Below are positions 7,359-14,067 of a DNA stretch of 63,214 nucleotides, one piece after another (position 1 is the stretch's first letter; each line of letters opens with the position of its first letter). Location of the stretch: IMG/VR virus record IMGVR_UViG_3300009509_000021, positions 1-63,214 of that record. The stretch is one strand, 5' to 3'. The notes beneath the pieces were generated by a model that was given only the letters and a program-made list of their open reading frames with translations, ran no database searches and was not told where the DNA came from. The position numbers and the translations under genes are program-made. This DNA comes from a virus.

Positions 7359-7805
7359 TTACTTGGTGCAGTACGGTGCACCAAGGCGTGAAGCAGCTTC
7401 GTAGATAGACTCGGATCGTGCTGCTCCACTATCCTGAATAGCCCTTCCCACGTGCCCGTATCCATGATTCAACTCCTCCTTGAGTGTCTCTGCCATGATG
7501 AGCGCAAGCGCTGCGTGCCCATCCTTGATGCGGTTGTGTATCCCGGTGGCGATGCGGTGCCACCGTTGCACCTGAGCATCCCGCATGATCGCAGACTTGC
7601 CAGCCCCCGGCGTGATAGCGCGCATCGGCTCACGCCAGTGTGCATTGGCCAGCTTGGTCTCAAGCTCACCAATACGCTCAGCCTGACGCTGGATGGTCTC
7701 GCGCATTTCGATAATCTGGCTTGAGGCATCTGCCAACATTTCTTCGATGGCTACACGTGCGTGCCTTAGTGCAGCTATGCCTTGGTCTTGCGTGATTTTA
7801 CCCAC
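7359..7805 (-). CDS. Unknown early coiled-coil protein
   Basis: The 148-residue protein begins at a GTG at 7805, placed 7 bases after AAGGAG inside the end of the previous gene; the longer open frame to 7958 lies mostly in that gene and is not used. Residues 20-55 form a likely coiled coil. A segment TPGAGKS resembles a P-loop but has no matching Walker B and is probably fortuitous. No family is recognised. Confidence 0.6.
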   Translation of the reverse strand: MGKITQDQGIAALRHARVAIEEMLADASSQIIEMRETIQRQAERIGELETKLANAHWREPMRAITPGAGKSAIMRDAQVQRWHRIATGIHNRIKDGHAALALIMAETLKEELNHGYGHVGRAIQDSGAARSESIYEAASRLGAPYCTK

Positions 7806-7989
7806 AGTACTTCTCCTTGATGTCGTCGTCGTGATAGATGAAAAGCCACGCCATGTATGCGTAGCACTCTTGGTAATTACTTGTGGCCTTTGTCTCCAAT
7901 GTCTTGAGAGCATCGAGTGCATCTTCTTTGGAGAGGCGTCCGTCTGCGTACTGTGCATTGACGAGACGTACCATTTCGCAGATTGTCAT
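7798..7989 (-). CDS. Small unknown protein next to the repeat array
   Basis: The 63-residue protein starts MTICEMVRLVNAQYADGR at the ATG at 7989, nine bases after AGGAG. It is the first gene downstream (leftward) of the repeat-rich gap at 8000-8454, so its transcript either begins in or reads through that gap. It is helical and acidic with no recognised family. Confidence 0.6.
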   Translation of the reverse strand: MTICEMVRLVNAQYADGRLSKEDALDALKTLETKATSNYQECYAYMAWLFIYHDDDIKEKYCG

Positions 7990-8018
7990 GTTCACACACT
8001 CCTGTGAGCAAGGTATTT

Positions 8019-8369
8019 AAATGTCCGGACATTTGCCTTTAAATGTCCACGCCATTTCGTGCGCATGTTATTGATGTGACAGGTAGATTTGCTTAAATGT
8101 CCAAATGTCCACGTGTTTTTGAGAGAGTATAGGTAGTACTTCACGGTTATGCGGTTTTACGTGCGCACACATCACCGCTAGACCAACGCCAAAAACGTTA
8201 TCTCCCTTTTATTATTATGGACATTTGGACATTTAATAATAATAGGGCATTTTATTGCTATGATTTCAACAACTTGAAATGTCCACGCGGGTTGGACATT
8301 TCAGGGGGTCTGCTGGACATTTAAATTTTATACCTTTGGGGTCAGATACTTACACACGTTTAAATGTCC
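8019..8369. repeat. Array of AAATGTCC/GGACATTT repeats (origin or control region)
   Basis: Eleven exact copies of the 8-base unit occur within 351 bases. Seen as AAATGTCC they start at 8019, 8041, 8095, 8103, 8277 and 8362; seen as GGACATTT at 8027, 8219, 8227, 8294 and 8315. The first pair forms a perfect 16-base palindrome, AAATGTCCGGACATTT. Two pairs are in tandem (8095-8110 and 8219-8234). The stretch is AT-rich around 8200-8260 and has no plausible gene. Iterons beside an AT-rich segment and large hairpins fit a replication origin; multiple operators for one repressor is the main alternative. Confidence 0.8.
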
Positions 8370-8372
8370 AAG

Positions 8373-8420
8373 CGGTCTTGCGATGTACTCTCACCGTGGC
8401 AAGAGTACATCGCAAGACCG
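8373..8420. repeat. 19-bp perfect inverted repeat (large hairpin)
   Basis: The arms CGGTCTTGCGATGTACTCT (8373-8391) and its exact complement (8402-8420) enclose a 10-base loop. It begins three bases after the last AAATGTCC repeat. No T tract follows in either direction, so it is not a typical terminator. It could be a single-strand replication structure, an RNase III site or a protein-binding cruciform. Confidence 0.75.
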
Positions 8421-8440
8421 TGACACCATGATGGTGTCAC
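8420..8440. repeat. 21-bp palindrome next to the large hairpin
   Basis: Arms GTGACACCAT (8420-8429) and ATGGTGTCAC (8431-8440) flank one base. It abuts the 19-bp hairpin and lies 15 bases from the stop codon of the 176-residue gene, which reads toward it. The two hairpins together could end or process that transcript. Confidence 0.65.
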
Positions 8441-8454
8441 GATCCTGTCTGACA

Positions 8455-8985
8455 TTACGATGCCAGCTTCGACTCGGCCTTCTCCACCGCTTTGTTGATA
8501 GCAGCGAACGACTTGCCGTTCTTCTGCGCGGTCTTGACAAGACGGAGTACTGCCTCGTCCAGATCCCACGATTTCGCAGGCGTGGACTTACCGAACACAT
8601 CTTCCTTCTCGAAGTACTCAACAAGCAGGGCCTCAAACTTGTGACCGACCGTACCGTCCTCGAACGTGTGGTCTGCCATCAGCTTGGCATACTTACCCTT
8701 CTGCTGCTTACCTGAGAACACACGGTCAGTGCCTGACCATGCGAAAGGAACCAGACTCGGCACTACGCGGGCGAACGTGCGATAGCGACCACACGCCAGC
8801 GATGCTTCAACCATGCGGTTGATGTGCGTCGTGTCGTTGGTCTCAATCGTGCGTGCGATAGCGTTTGCACACAGAGTCTTGAAGTGATCGAGTTGCTGCG
8901 GTCCAGTCTTGATAAGCCCAAGAACTTGGGACGAGAAAGAGCGATTGCTCAGGCGGTCGAACCGTACCAGTTTGATTGCTTCCAT
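8455..8985 (-). CDS. Unknown protein, first gene of the leftward arm
   Basis: The 176-residue protein starts MEAIKLVRFDRLSNRS at the ATG at 8985, eight bases after GGAG; the frame is open 13 codons further. It has a basic N terminus and a Lys/Ala-rich C terminus (about residues 140-176), as might suit a nucleic-acid-binding protein. It is separated from all other genes by the divergent control region and the repeat array, so it is probably made early and alone. A role in replication initiation or repression at the array is an attractive guess, but no family is recognised. Confidence 0.65.
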   Translation of the reverse strand: MEAIKLVRFDRLSNRSFSSQVLGLIKTGPQQLDHFKTLCANAIARTIETNDTTHINRMVEASLACGRYRTFARVVPSLVPFAWSGTDRVFSGKQQKGKYAKLMADHTFEDGTVGHKFEALLVEYFEKEDVFGKSTPAKSWDLDEAVLRLVKTAQKNGKSFAAINKAVEKAESKLAS

Positions 8986-9545
8986 TGTTCCATCTCCAGT
9001 AAACGGTGCAGAATTGCACCCCAAAGCACCCGCGTCGCAGACGCTTTGGCGGTGGAATTCTCCACAGTTTCCTGCTGCCTTTCTTGGGCTGGTCCGATCG
9101 GACCCCCTCGCGCCGGGTTAAGCATATGTCTCCAACGGAGTGATGCGTGACCGACTGGCTGAGTCTAAGGCGTGAGCACTTTCTACGTGTCTGGTGTTAC
9201 CAGAGTAGGCTCCAAGTCTACCAACTACGGCAGAGTCCTTTAATCAACCCCCTTGCCGACTTCTGATCGCGTCGTCTCGGCGTCTTGCTCTCGCGTGACG
9301 CCTAACCGAACACAGCGGCCGTCAGGTTGAACCCTCCACAAGCACCTGACCGGGGCGACGTATCGCACATGCGTATCAGGTACTCATCTATCGGATTATT
9401 AACAAACGACCCCCGGCATGGACAGGCCCACCCCCACACGGTCCGGCGCTCATCTAAGTCCCCCATAAGTAGTTGCAAAATATGAAATGAGGATGTAATC
9501 TACACCGCCTAACCGCAGCACCATGGAATTTCTAGCACTACGATA
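8986..9545. promoter_or_regulatory. Divergent control region without genes
   Basis: This 560-base stretch separates the leftward arm (8985) from the rightward arm (9546). No convincing gene was found; the open frames are short and lack ribosome sites. It is rich in inverted repeats: GGTGCA-gaat-TGCACC (9005-9020), CCAAAGC...GCTTTGG around GCGTC-gca-GACGC (9021-9049), GGTCCGATCGGACC (9091-9104), TCTGGT-gtt-ACCAGA (about 9190-9204) and GTCAGGT...ACCTGAC (9321-9350). It must hold divergent promoters and could also hold a packaging or attachment site. No tRNA cloverleaf could be assembled from it. Confidence 0.55.
9473..9501 (+). promoter_or_regulatory. Weak sigma70-like promoter candidate for the rightward arm
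   Basis: TTGCAA, a 17-base spacer and TAATCT lie about 45 bases before the first rightward gene. The -35 matches four of six consensus bases and the -10 only three of six. The position is right, but the sequence support is weak. Confidence 0.25.
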
Positions 9546-9857
9546 ATGAACATTCACTTCCGCTCGAATCAGCCAGTTCATCTCAATGCGACCATCATCT
9601 TCGTCGGCGGAGCCACCTATGCGTTCCAATGTCGCCTGACCGGTCAAAAATCAGTATGCGGTGTTCACACGATCGTGGGGAGAAAGCCATCCGACATCAA
9701 AGAGCTCTGGCTCGAATACGACGGCGTGAAATACCAGTATCCATTGGTCATGGATGGCAAGCGAGACGGTTTGGCGGTGATCGACATTTACGGCGGCCGG
9801 GATAAGTGGTCGGAGCTGCTCAGACGCAAGGCCATGGAGGTGCCGGTCGGTGAATAA
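9546..9857 (+). CDS. Small unknown protein, paralogue of the next gene
   Basis: The 103-residue protein ends with IYGGRDKWSELLRRKAME, closely matching LGGDKWNDLLRQAAMD at the end of the next gene, so the two are diverged tandem paralogues. The ATG lacks a good ribosome site; it overlaps (TAATG) the stop of a seven-codon open frame starting at 9523, which could be a leader peptide or chance. It is the first gene of the rightward arm. No family is recognised. Confidence 0.6.
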   Translation: MNIHFRSNQPVHLNATIIFVGGATYAFQCRLTGQKSVCGVHTIVGRKPSDIKELWLEYDGVKYQYPLVMDGKRDGLAVIDIYGGRDKWSELLRRKAMEVPVGE

Positions 9858-10215
9858 AACCATACGCGGCGGAATTCTGTGGATTGAAAATAGACATGAG
9901 TATTCTATCCATATAGAATGGGCTCAGTTCAATTCCTACGAGAATCCACGAACTTGGGACTTTCACGAAAAAGATCACAAACTCAGTCCGTACTTCGGGC
10001 CGAGCAATACCGCGAAACTGGCAATACCGGTGCGCGGCTCCGGGAGGGTGTGGATAAGGTATCAGACCGGGGGCGCTGCGGATCCTCACCTTACCACGTT
10101 CGATGTTACATACGATGCGCAGGGGGAGCCTTTCCCGTATATACTGGGCGGCGACAAGTGGAACGACTTACTCCGCCAAGCCGCAATGGATGCGCCTAAT
10201 GACGACTCTCAGTAA
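9850..10215 (+). CDS. Small unknown protein, paralogue of the preceding gene
   Basis: The 121-residue protein starts with GTG, seven bases after GGAGGTG, and overlaps the preceding gene by 8 bases. Residues 40-95 look beta-rich (alternating hydrophobic and polar residues) and the C-terminal helix contains GGDKWNDLLRQAAMD, shared with the previous protein. Function is unknown. Confidence 0.65.
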   Translation: MNKTIRGGILWIENRHEYSIHIEWAQFNSYENPRTWDFHEKDHKLSPYFGPSNTAKLAIPVRGSGRVWIRYQTGGAADPHLTTFDVTYDAQGEPFPYILGGDKWNDLLRQAAMDAPNDDSQ

Positions 10216-10507
10216 CACCTTCATACCAGAGCTGTGGAGTGAGCAGATCATCAAGGATTTCAAATTCAATCTCACTGGGGCAATTGTGCAGAAGCAGAGC
10301 AAGGGTACGCGCTTGTTGCGTGCGGCTGCTTTGGGTGTGCCTCAGGAAGAAATTGACAAAATCGACAACGAACCGGACTACGTGACAACAGGAGAACTGT
10401 ATGAGTACCTTAAGGACGAGTGGACTAACGACGCTGCTGATGCTCTGCGGTATGCTATTGATGCAGACATCATGGGCAACCTGTCCACCGGGGCACGAAC
10501 GAAATGA
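10199..10507 (+). CDS. Small protein with capsid-like N terminus and terminase-like C terminus
   Basis: The 102-residue frame starts MTTLSNTFIPELWSEQII at the ATG at 10199. Residues 7-32 align with residues 27-53 of the major capsid protein (shared FIP-LWS-II-F pattern), the N-terminal region typical of many capsid proteins. Residues 75-92 (WTNDAADALRYAIDADIM) resemble the end of large terminase proteins, including WADLADALQYACLGTAQ in this genome. It overlaps the preceding gene by 17 bases and the following secreted-protein gene by 107 bases in another frame. It may bind capsid or terminase; function is unproven. Confidence 0.55.
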   Translation: MTTLSNTFIPELWSEQIIKDFKFNLTGAIVQKQSKGTRLLRAAALGVPQEEIDKIDNEPDYVTTGELYEYLKDEWTNDAADALRYAIDADIMGNLSTGARTK

Positions 10508-11249
10508 CTCGTGCTCAGACGAAGCGGACAGCATCACGTCTAGCTCAACTGCGACCGCAGGAGCTACGTCGAATAGTGAAGCTACTGCAGGAGCAACCTC
10601 TACCGCCACTTCAAGTTCGGGCGGTAATAGCCAATCCGTCAGTATTACAAGCGATCACCCACGAACTACCACGATCCGTAATGTGGCGAGCCCGGATACG
10701 CCTAATCCGTACCCTACTGCCCCTTGTCGGGTTGGTGTTTCGGCGGGGTTATCTCTGGCAGGTGGTGCGCTGAGTGGCGGAGGCTCTGTCGAAGATACCG
10801 AGTGTACGCTCCGTGAAACCGCAAGGTCGTTTAAGGACTTGGGTGTACCGGAGCTTGGGCTTTATCTCCTTTGCACACAGAGCGACGTTGTCAATGGACG
10901 GCGCAATAAGAAGGGTGAACTTGAAGACGATCAGCCCCAGCCCATTGGGTCCGCTGAATGTCTACGACTCGTACGGCAATATCAAGGGAGTCCTGATGAG
11001 CATGTCAGTGAGCGAGGCGACGTTGAGGAGCTTAGGCGGCAAGTGGAAGTTCTACAAGAGCAGCTCGATCAGAGTGAGTCAGCGCATGAAACCCTTGCAT
11101 CCGAAGTCGCTGAAGTACGCGAACTCCGTAATCGTCCCGCTCCACGACCTGCCGCACCTCGGACTGAGATAATTCAGCAGGAATACATCACACCTGAGAA
11201 GCGAGCCAAGCTCGCCGCGCTCATTTCAGACGAAGATAGTCGGGAGTAA
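10401..11249 (+). CDS. Secreted protein with Ser/Thr-rich and coiled-coil regions
   Basis: The 282-residue protein has a clear signal peptide: a short polar start, a hydrophobic core (about residues 9-22) and a likely cleavage after TSWA (about residue 26). A Ser/Thr/Ala-rich low-complexity segment follows (about 45-85), then a Gly-rich hydrophobic stretch, four or more cysteines, and a coiled coil at about 205-245. AGGAG precedes the ATG by six bases. Location in the periplasm or envelope is expected. It may belong to the lysis set with the next, membrane-bound gene, but no family is recognised. Its signal-peptide coding region overlaps the preceding gene. Confidence 0.65.
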   Translation: MSTLRTSGLTTLLMLCGMLLMQTSWATCPPGHERNDSCSDEADSITSSSTATAGATSNSEATAGATSTATSSSGGNSQSVSITSDHPRTTTIRNVASPDTPNPYPTAPCRVGVSAGLSLAGGALSGGGSVEDTECTLRETARSFKDLGVPELGLYLLCTQSDVVNGRRNKKGELEDDQPQPIGSAECLRLVRQYQGSPDEHVSERGDVEELRRQVEVLQEQLDQSESAHETLASEVAEVRELRNRPAPRPAAPRTEIIQQEYITPEKRAKLAALISDEDSRE

Positions 11250-11254
11250 AAATC

Positions 11255-11530
11255 ATGTGGGAGCAGATCAAAGAGTTCAAGGAAGTACTCACACTCATCA
11301 GCGGCGCGGCAATTGTGCTGATGGCCATTGGAGGCTATTTGATGGAGTGGCGGATCGACGTAAATGTGCGAGAGCAGGTGAATGCAGTCAATGCAATCAC
11401 ACCGCAACAGCTTGAAGTTGTTGTCACGAAGTTGGAGGCAATCAAGGGCGACGTGTCACAGCTGGAAGGGGCCAATTCTCGCTTGGAGGATAAGATCGAT
11501 CAGGTGATCGGTATTTTGCTGGAGGATTAA
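11255..11530 (+). CDS. Small membrane protein with C-terminal coiled coil
   Basis: The 91-residue protein has one hydrophobic segment at about residues 13-29 and a heptad-like C-terminal half (about 50-88). The topology, a short N terminus followed by one TM and a long coiled coil, resembles inner-membrane spanins and some holins, but this is not diagnostic. It starts five bases after the secreted coiled-coil protein, so an envelope-acting pair is possible. Confidence 0.6.
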   Translation: MWEQIKEFKEVLTLISGAAIVLMAIGGYLMEWRIDVNVREQVNAVNAITPQQLEVVVTKLEAIKGDVSQLEGANSRLEDKIDQVIGILLED

Positions 11531-11537
11531 AAGGCGT

Positions 11538-11972
11538 ATGCTAAACTGGTTCTATAACTGGATTGATCCCAAGATCCTGAGATTAGAGAAATGGGTCAAC
11601 CGCAAAGTTGTGCAGGAAAACTTGATCGACATCGACTTGGACAAAATCAAGAAAGACGAGGTGCGTGAAAACAATATGTTTCGTCAACCGCCGAAAGACG
11701 GCTCATACGGACCTTTTCTCACAAACCTGCAGGATGGTGTTGTCACAGAGTACATGGTGGGCCCCAGCGAATTTGAAGCGTTCGCTAAAATTGAATGTCG
11801 GGGCGAAAATTGGTGGCGACACCGCGATGGCGGTACAACTGAGGATTTCCGCGAGGAAGCCTTTGACGACATGAAAGAGTTTTTCGAGTACGCAATAGGG
11901 GACACCCAGAAATATTGGGATTGTCAGTTACGAACCAAAGCCTTGAAGGAAGACGATGGACCTGAGAACTAG
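11538..11972 (+). CDS. Unknown protein
   Basis: The 144-residue protein is acidic and Trp-rich, with an amphipathic start (MLNWFYNWIDPKILRLEKW). No motif is recognised. It starts seven bases after the membrane protein and overlaps the methyltransferase gene by 17 bases. Confidence 0.65.
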   Translation: MLNWFYNWIDPKILRLEKWVNRKVVQENLIDIDLDKIKKDEVRENNMFRQPPKDGSYGPFLTNLQDGVVTEYMVGPSEFEAFAKIECRGENWWRHRDGGTTEDFREEAFDDMKEFFEYAIGDTQKYWDCQLRTKALKEDDGPEN

Positions 11973-12567
11973 ACGTGAAATTGAAGCCCGAAATCGTAAC
12001 GCTGAGTACCAAAGACGGAGGTCGGACGTGGCAGCCGGTACGTCTTGCAGGCATGAAATTGCTTTGCTTGCGCCTAAGGGTTGCGTTGGGGTCGAGTGTG
12101 GTGTTGACACTGGCCAGTTTTCTGAAAGGTTGTGGAATACCGGTCAGTTTTCGGCCTTTCATTCAGTTGATAAATGGGACGATATCGCGCATCCCGAGAC
12201 ACAGTATTGGGCTGCATGTGAAAAATTGATTCCTTACGAGGGGATTCGCGTATGGCATATGACGGCACAGCAGTTTGCGAAGATAGCGGGATATGCGAAC
12301 TTGAAGTTTGGGTTCATCTACATGGATTGCTACGCGCATACGGGGCAAGATTCTGGCGGAGTCTTGGAAGCGATGTGGCCACTTTTGGAAGATGGTGGGG
12401 TGTTTGCAGGAGATGATTACGATGAAAAACAATGGCCAGATAACTACCGGCTCGCAAACGAGTTCGCAGAGCGAGTGGGCAAAGCTATCTACCAATTCGA
12501 CGAACACCTCGGTGACAGTGACCGACCTAAGTACGATACCTACCCTAGCTGGATCATCCATAAGTAA
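11956..12567 (+). CDS. Class I SAM-dependent methyltransferase-like protein
   Basis: The 203-residue protein has a glycine-containing SAM-binding motif GVECGVDTGQF at residues 45-55 and a matching strand FIYMDCYAH near 119-127, followed by GGVLEAMWPLLEDGGVFAGDD, the motif IV to post-motif pattern of small Rossmann methyltransferases (Methyltransf_24-like). The substrate cannot be read from the sequence; such enzymes act on small molecules or sugars more often than on DNA. AAGGAAG precedes the ATG. The last 146 bases are overlapped by the next gene in another frame. Confidence 0.7.
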   Translation: MDLRTRREIEARNRNAEYQRRRSDVAAGTSCRHEIALLAPKGCVGVECGVDTGQFSERLWNTGQFSAFHSVDKWDDIAHPETQYWAACEKLIPYEGIRVWHMTAQQFAKIAGYANLKFGFIYMDCYAHTGQDSGGVLEAMWPLLEDGGVFAGDDYDEKQWPDNYRLANEFAERVGKAIYQFDEHLGDSDRPKYDTYPSWIIHK

Positions 12568-12778
12568 TGGGTACTACTACGTAGACACTAGCGTGGGAAC
12601 CATGACCGTCACTCCGCCACAACCTATGGGGTCCATGCTGACCCTGATGAAAACTGGTGATGGGGAGTTTGTTTTGTCTGGGCAGAACGCTCAACGTCTG
12701 TTGATGGAATATTTTGAGCAATCGCCTGAATTGTGGCTACGGCTCATGGCACTAAAAGTGGAGGAAAATGATGGCTAA
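12422..12778 (+). CDS. Ser/Thr-rich small protein overlapping the methyltransferase gene
   Basis: The 118-residue frame starts MKNNGQITTGSQTSSQSE at an ATG nine bases after AGGAG. The first 48 codons lie inside the methyltransferase gene in another frame; the rest is unique and reads as a compact beta-rich domain with a C-terminal helix. A later start near 12601 would avoid the overlap but has a poorer ribosome site. It may be a small structural or decoration protein. Confidence 0.55.
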   Translation: MKNNGQITTGSQTSSQSEWAKLSTNSTNTSVTVTDLSTIPTLAGSSISNGYYYVDTSVGTMTVTPPQPMGSMLTLMKTGDGEFVLSGQNAQRLLMEYFEQSPELWLRLMALKVEENDG

Positions 12779-12995
12779 GCCCCGTTCAGGGATGGTAAAG
12801 TCGAATTTGTTTATTGACCCAAAGGTCCAGAAAGGCATTCAATTTCTGGCTGAAAGGCGCGGTACGTCTTATTCGGCGCTGGTGCGAGAGGCCATGAGGT
12901 CTTTTCTCATTGAGGCACTCAAAGAGGAAAAGGAGATCGCACAGCTTGAGGAAGGGAGTGAGATAGTTGAGCACGCTGCCAGCGACAGTAGCTGA
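12771..12995 (+). CDS. Ribbon-helix-helix DNA-binding protein
   Basis: The 74-residue protein has the basic beta strand then helix-turn-helix pattern of RHH (CopG/Arc-like) regulators: KSNLFIDPKVQKGIQFLAER followed by TSYSALVREAMRSFL. Such proteins bind palindromic operators as dimers. The second of two adjacent ATGs is preferred because GGAGG is six bases before it. It is located immediately before the small terminase gene and could regulate the packaging genes or bind one of the palindromes described here. Confidence 0.7.
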   Translation: MAKPRSGMVKSNLFIDPKVQKGIQFLAERRGTSYSALVREAMRSFLIEALKEEKEIAQLEEGSEIVEHAASDSS

Positions 12996-13443
12996 CTTCA
13001 ATGCGATTTCTGATTCGGATTCTCGGCTCGCTGTTGAGATCGCAATCCAGATCCGCCCCGTTGCAGACATCTTGGGGGTATATAACCTCTCCCGGAAGGA
13101 CTTGGTACGTAAACTCAAAGACCCCATGTTCCGAGACATGGTCAAGCAAGCCAAATCGCTGTGGAGTAGTGATCTCTCTGTCAAAGAACGCATCCGACTC
13201 AAGTCGCAGGTTCTTGTCGAGGACTCCATGCTTGAAATCTTCTCAATCCTACACAATCGAGATAACGCAATCCCAGCCCGCCTCGATGCTTTCAAACAAC
13301 TCGCAAGAGTCGCAGAAGTGGATCAGCCTGAGCGCGGGAAAGGTGATTCGGGTTCAAGGTTCACCGTCTCAATCAATCTCGGAGATACAATCCAACCAGT
13401 CGTAATTGAGGGAACAAGTCATGGCGAAAATGAAACCGCATAA
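12967..13443 (+). CDS. Probable terminase small subunit
   Basis: The 158-residue protein has an N-terminal helical region with a helix-turn-helix-like pattern (VADILGVYNLSRKDLVRKL, about 32-50), a central helical domain and a C-terminal beta-rich tail, as in DNA-recognising small terminases. It starts with TTG, about nine bases after GGGAG, overlapping the RHH gene by 29 bases. Position about 750 bases before the large terminase supports the call; sequence similarity alone is not decisive. Confidence 0.6.
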   Translation: MSTLPATVADFNAISDSDSRLAVEIAIQIRPVADILGVYNLSRKDLVRKLKDPMFRDMVKQAKSLWSSDLSVKERIRLKSQVLVEDSMLEIFSILHNRDNAIPARLDAFKQLARVAEVDQPERGKGDSGSRFTVSINLGDTIQPVVIEGTSHGENETA

Positions 13444-13573
13444 ACCCGCAAAGGTAAAATCTCCCATTCTTGAAAAAGCAAAGAAAGTGCCGCCCGGTGG
13501 TTCAAAGACTCCCGGCGCTAAGGGCACTTACCCGATGCCGAAGGCTAAGAAAAAAGCCCCGAGGAAGAAGTGA
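13421..13573 (+). CDS. Small Lys-rich protein
   Basis: A 50-residue protein, MAKMKPHKPAKVKSPILEK and on to a PKAKKKAPRKK end, is encoded here; it starts inside the small terminase gene's end and its stop overlaps the next start (TGATG). It is extremely basic and probably binds nucleic acid. Confidence 0.55.
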   Translation: MAKMKPHKPAKVKSPILEKAKKVPPGGSKTPGAKGTYPMPKAKKKAPRKK

Positions 13574-13875
13574 TGGCCGAAGGTGGTGAAAAACGTTCTA
13601 AAACCGCTCATCGTACCCCTTCTCAAATCAAGCGCCATGGAAGAACGTATCAAGCGACGCCTAGCCAAAAGAAAAAACGAGCTAAGCGCAATGCTGCTCG
13701 TGCAAAAGTTGTCGCTGAACGAGGTGCGTCTGCTGTACGGGGAAAGGACGTCGGTCATAAGACCCCTCTTAGCAAGGGTGGGGGTAACAGTAGCAGCAAT
13801 CTTAAAGTCCAAAGCAAAAATAAAAATCGCGGCCACGGAATGACAAGGGGGAAGAAACCCAACAAAGGCAGGTGA
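13573..13875 (+). CDS. Small basic protein
   Basis: The 100-residue protein is rich in Lys and Arg throughout, with segments KKKRAKRNAARAK (about 33-45) and a Gly/Asn/Lys-rich C terminus. It is low in hydrophobic residues and likely binds DNA or RNA or is packaged with the genome. It is one of four small basic or cysteine-rich proteins packed between the terminase genes. Confidence 0.6.
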   Translation: MAEGGEKRSKTAHRTPSQIKRHGRTYQATPSQKKKRAKRNAARAKVVAERGASAVRGKDVGHKTPLSKGGGNSSSNLKVQSKNKNRGHGMTRGKKPNKGR

Positions 13876-13878
13876 TTT

Positions 13879-14067
13879 ATGAATTGCGAAGATTGTAGGT
13901 ATTTCGAGGCAAAAGAAAGCCGAGAACACGAAGGTTATTGCCATAGGAACCCACCGCTGCCGAGCGCATTTCCTGATCCACATGATGGTAGAGAATGTGT
14001 GACACAGTACATTCACGTAACCACTACAGATTCTAACTGGTGTGGTGAATGGAAGGCGATAATGTAA
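13879..14067 (+). CDS. Small zinc-ribbon-like protein
   Basis: The 62-residue protein starts MNCEDCRYFEAKESREHEG and holds CxxC at residues 3-6 plus cysteines near 21, 40 and 55, a likely metal-binding arrangement. Similar small cysteine proteins are common near phage packaging genes. Its stop overlaps the start of the next gene (TAATG). Confidence 0.6.
   Translation: MNCEDCRYFEAKESREHEGYCHRNPPLPSAFPDPHDGRECVTQYIHVTTTDSNWCGEWKAIM

Noticed and set aside
7559-7640. P-loop TPGAGKS in the 148-residue protein
   Set aside because: No Walker B or NTPase context; the surrounding sequence is coiled coil.
8019-8369. CRISPR array in the repeat-rich gap
   Set aside because: The unit is only 8 bases, spacing is irregular and orientation varies, unlike CRISPR repeats and spacers.
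9180-9260. tRNA-like segment with GTAGTTGGTAGAC on the minus strand
   Set aside because: No T-arm GTTCRA sequence, acceptor stem or anticodon arm pairs consistently.
9368-9484. 38-codon plus frame starting MRIRYSSIGLL
   Set aside because: No ribosome site and unusual composition; treated as non-coding.
9450-9647. 65-codon minus-strand frame at the divergent region
   Set aside because: It overlaps the rightward gene start, lacks a ribosome site and has no support.
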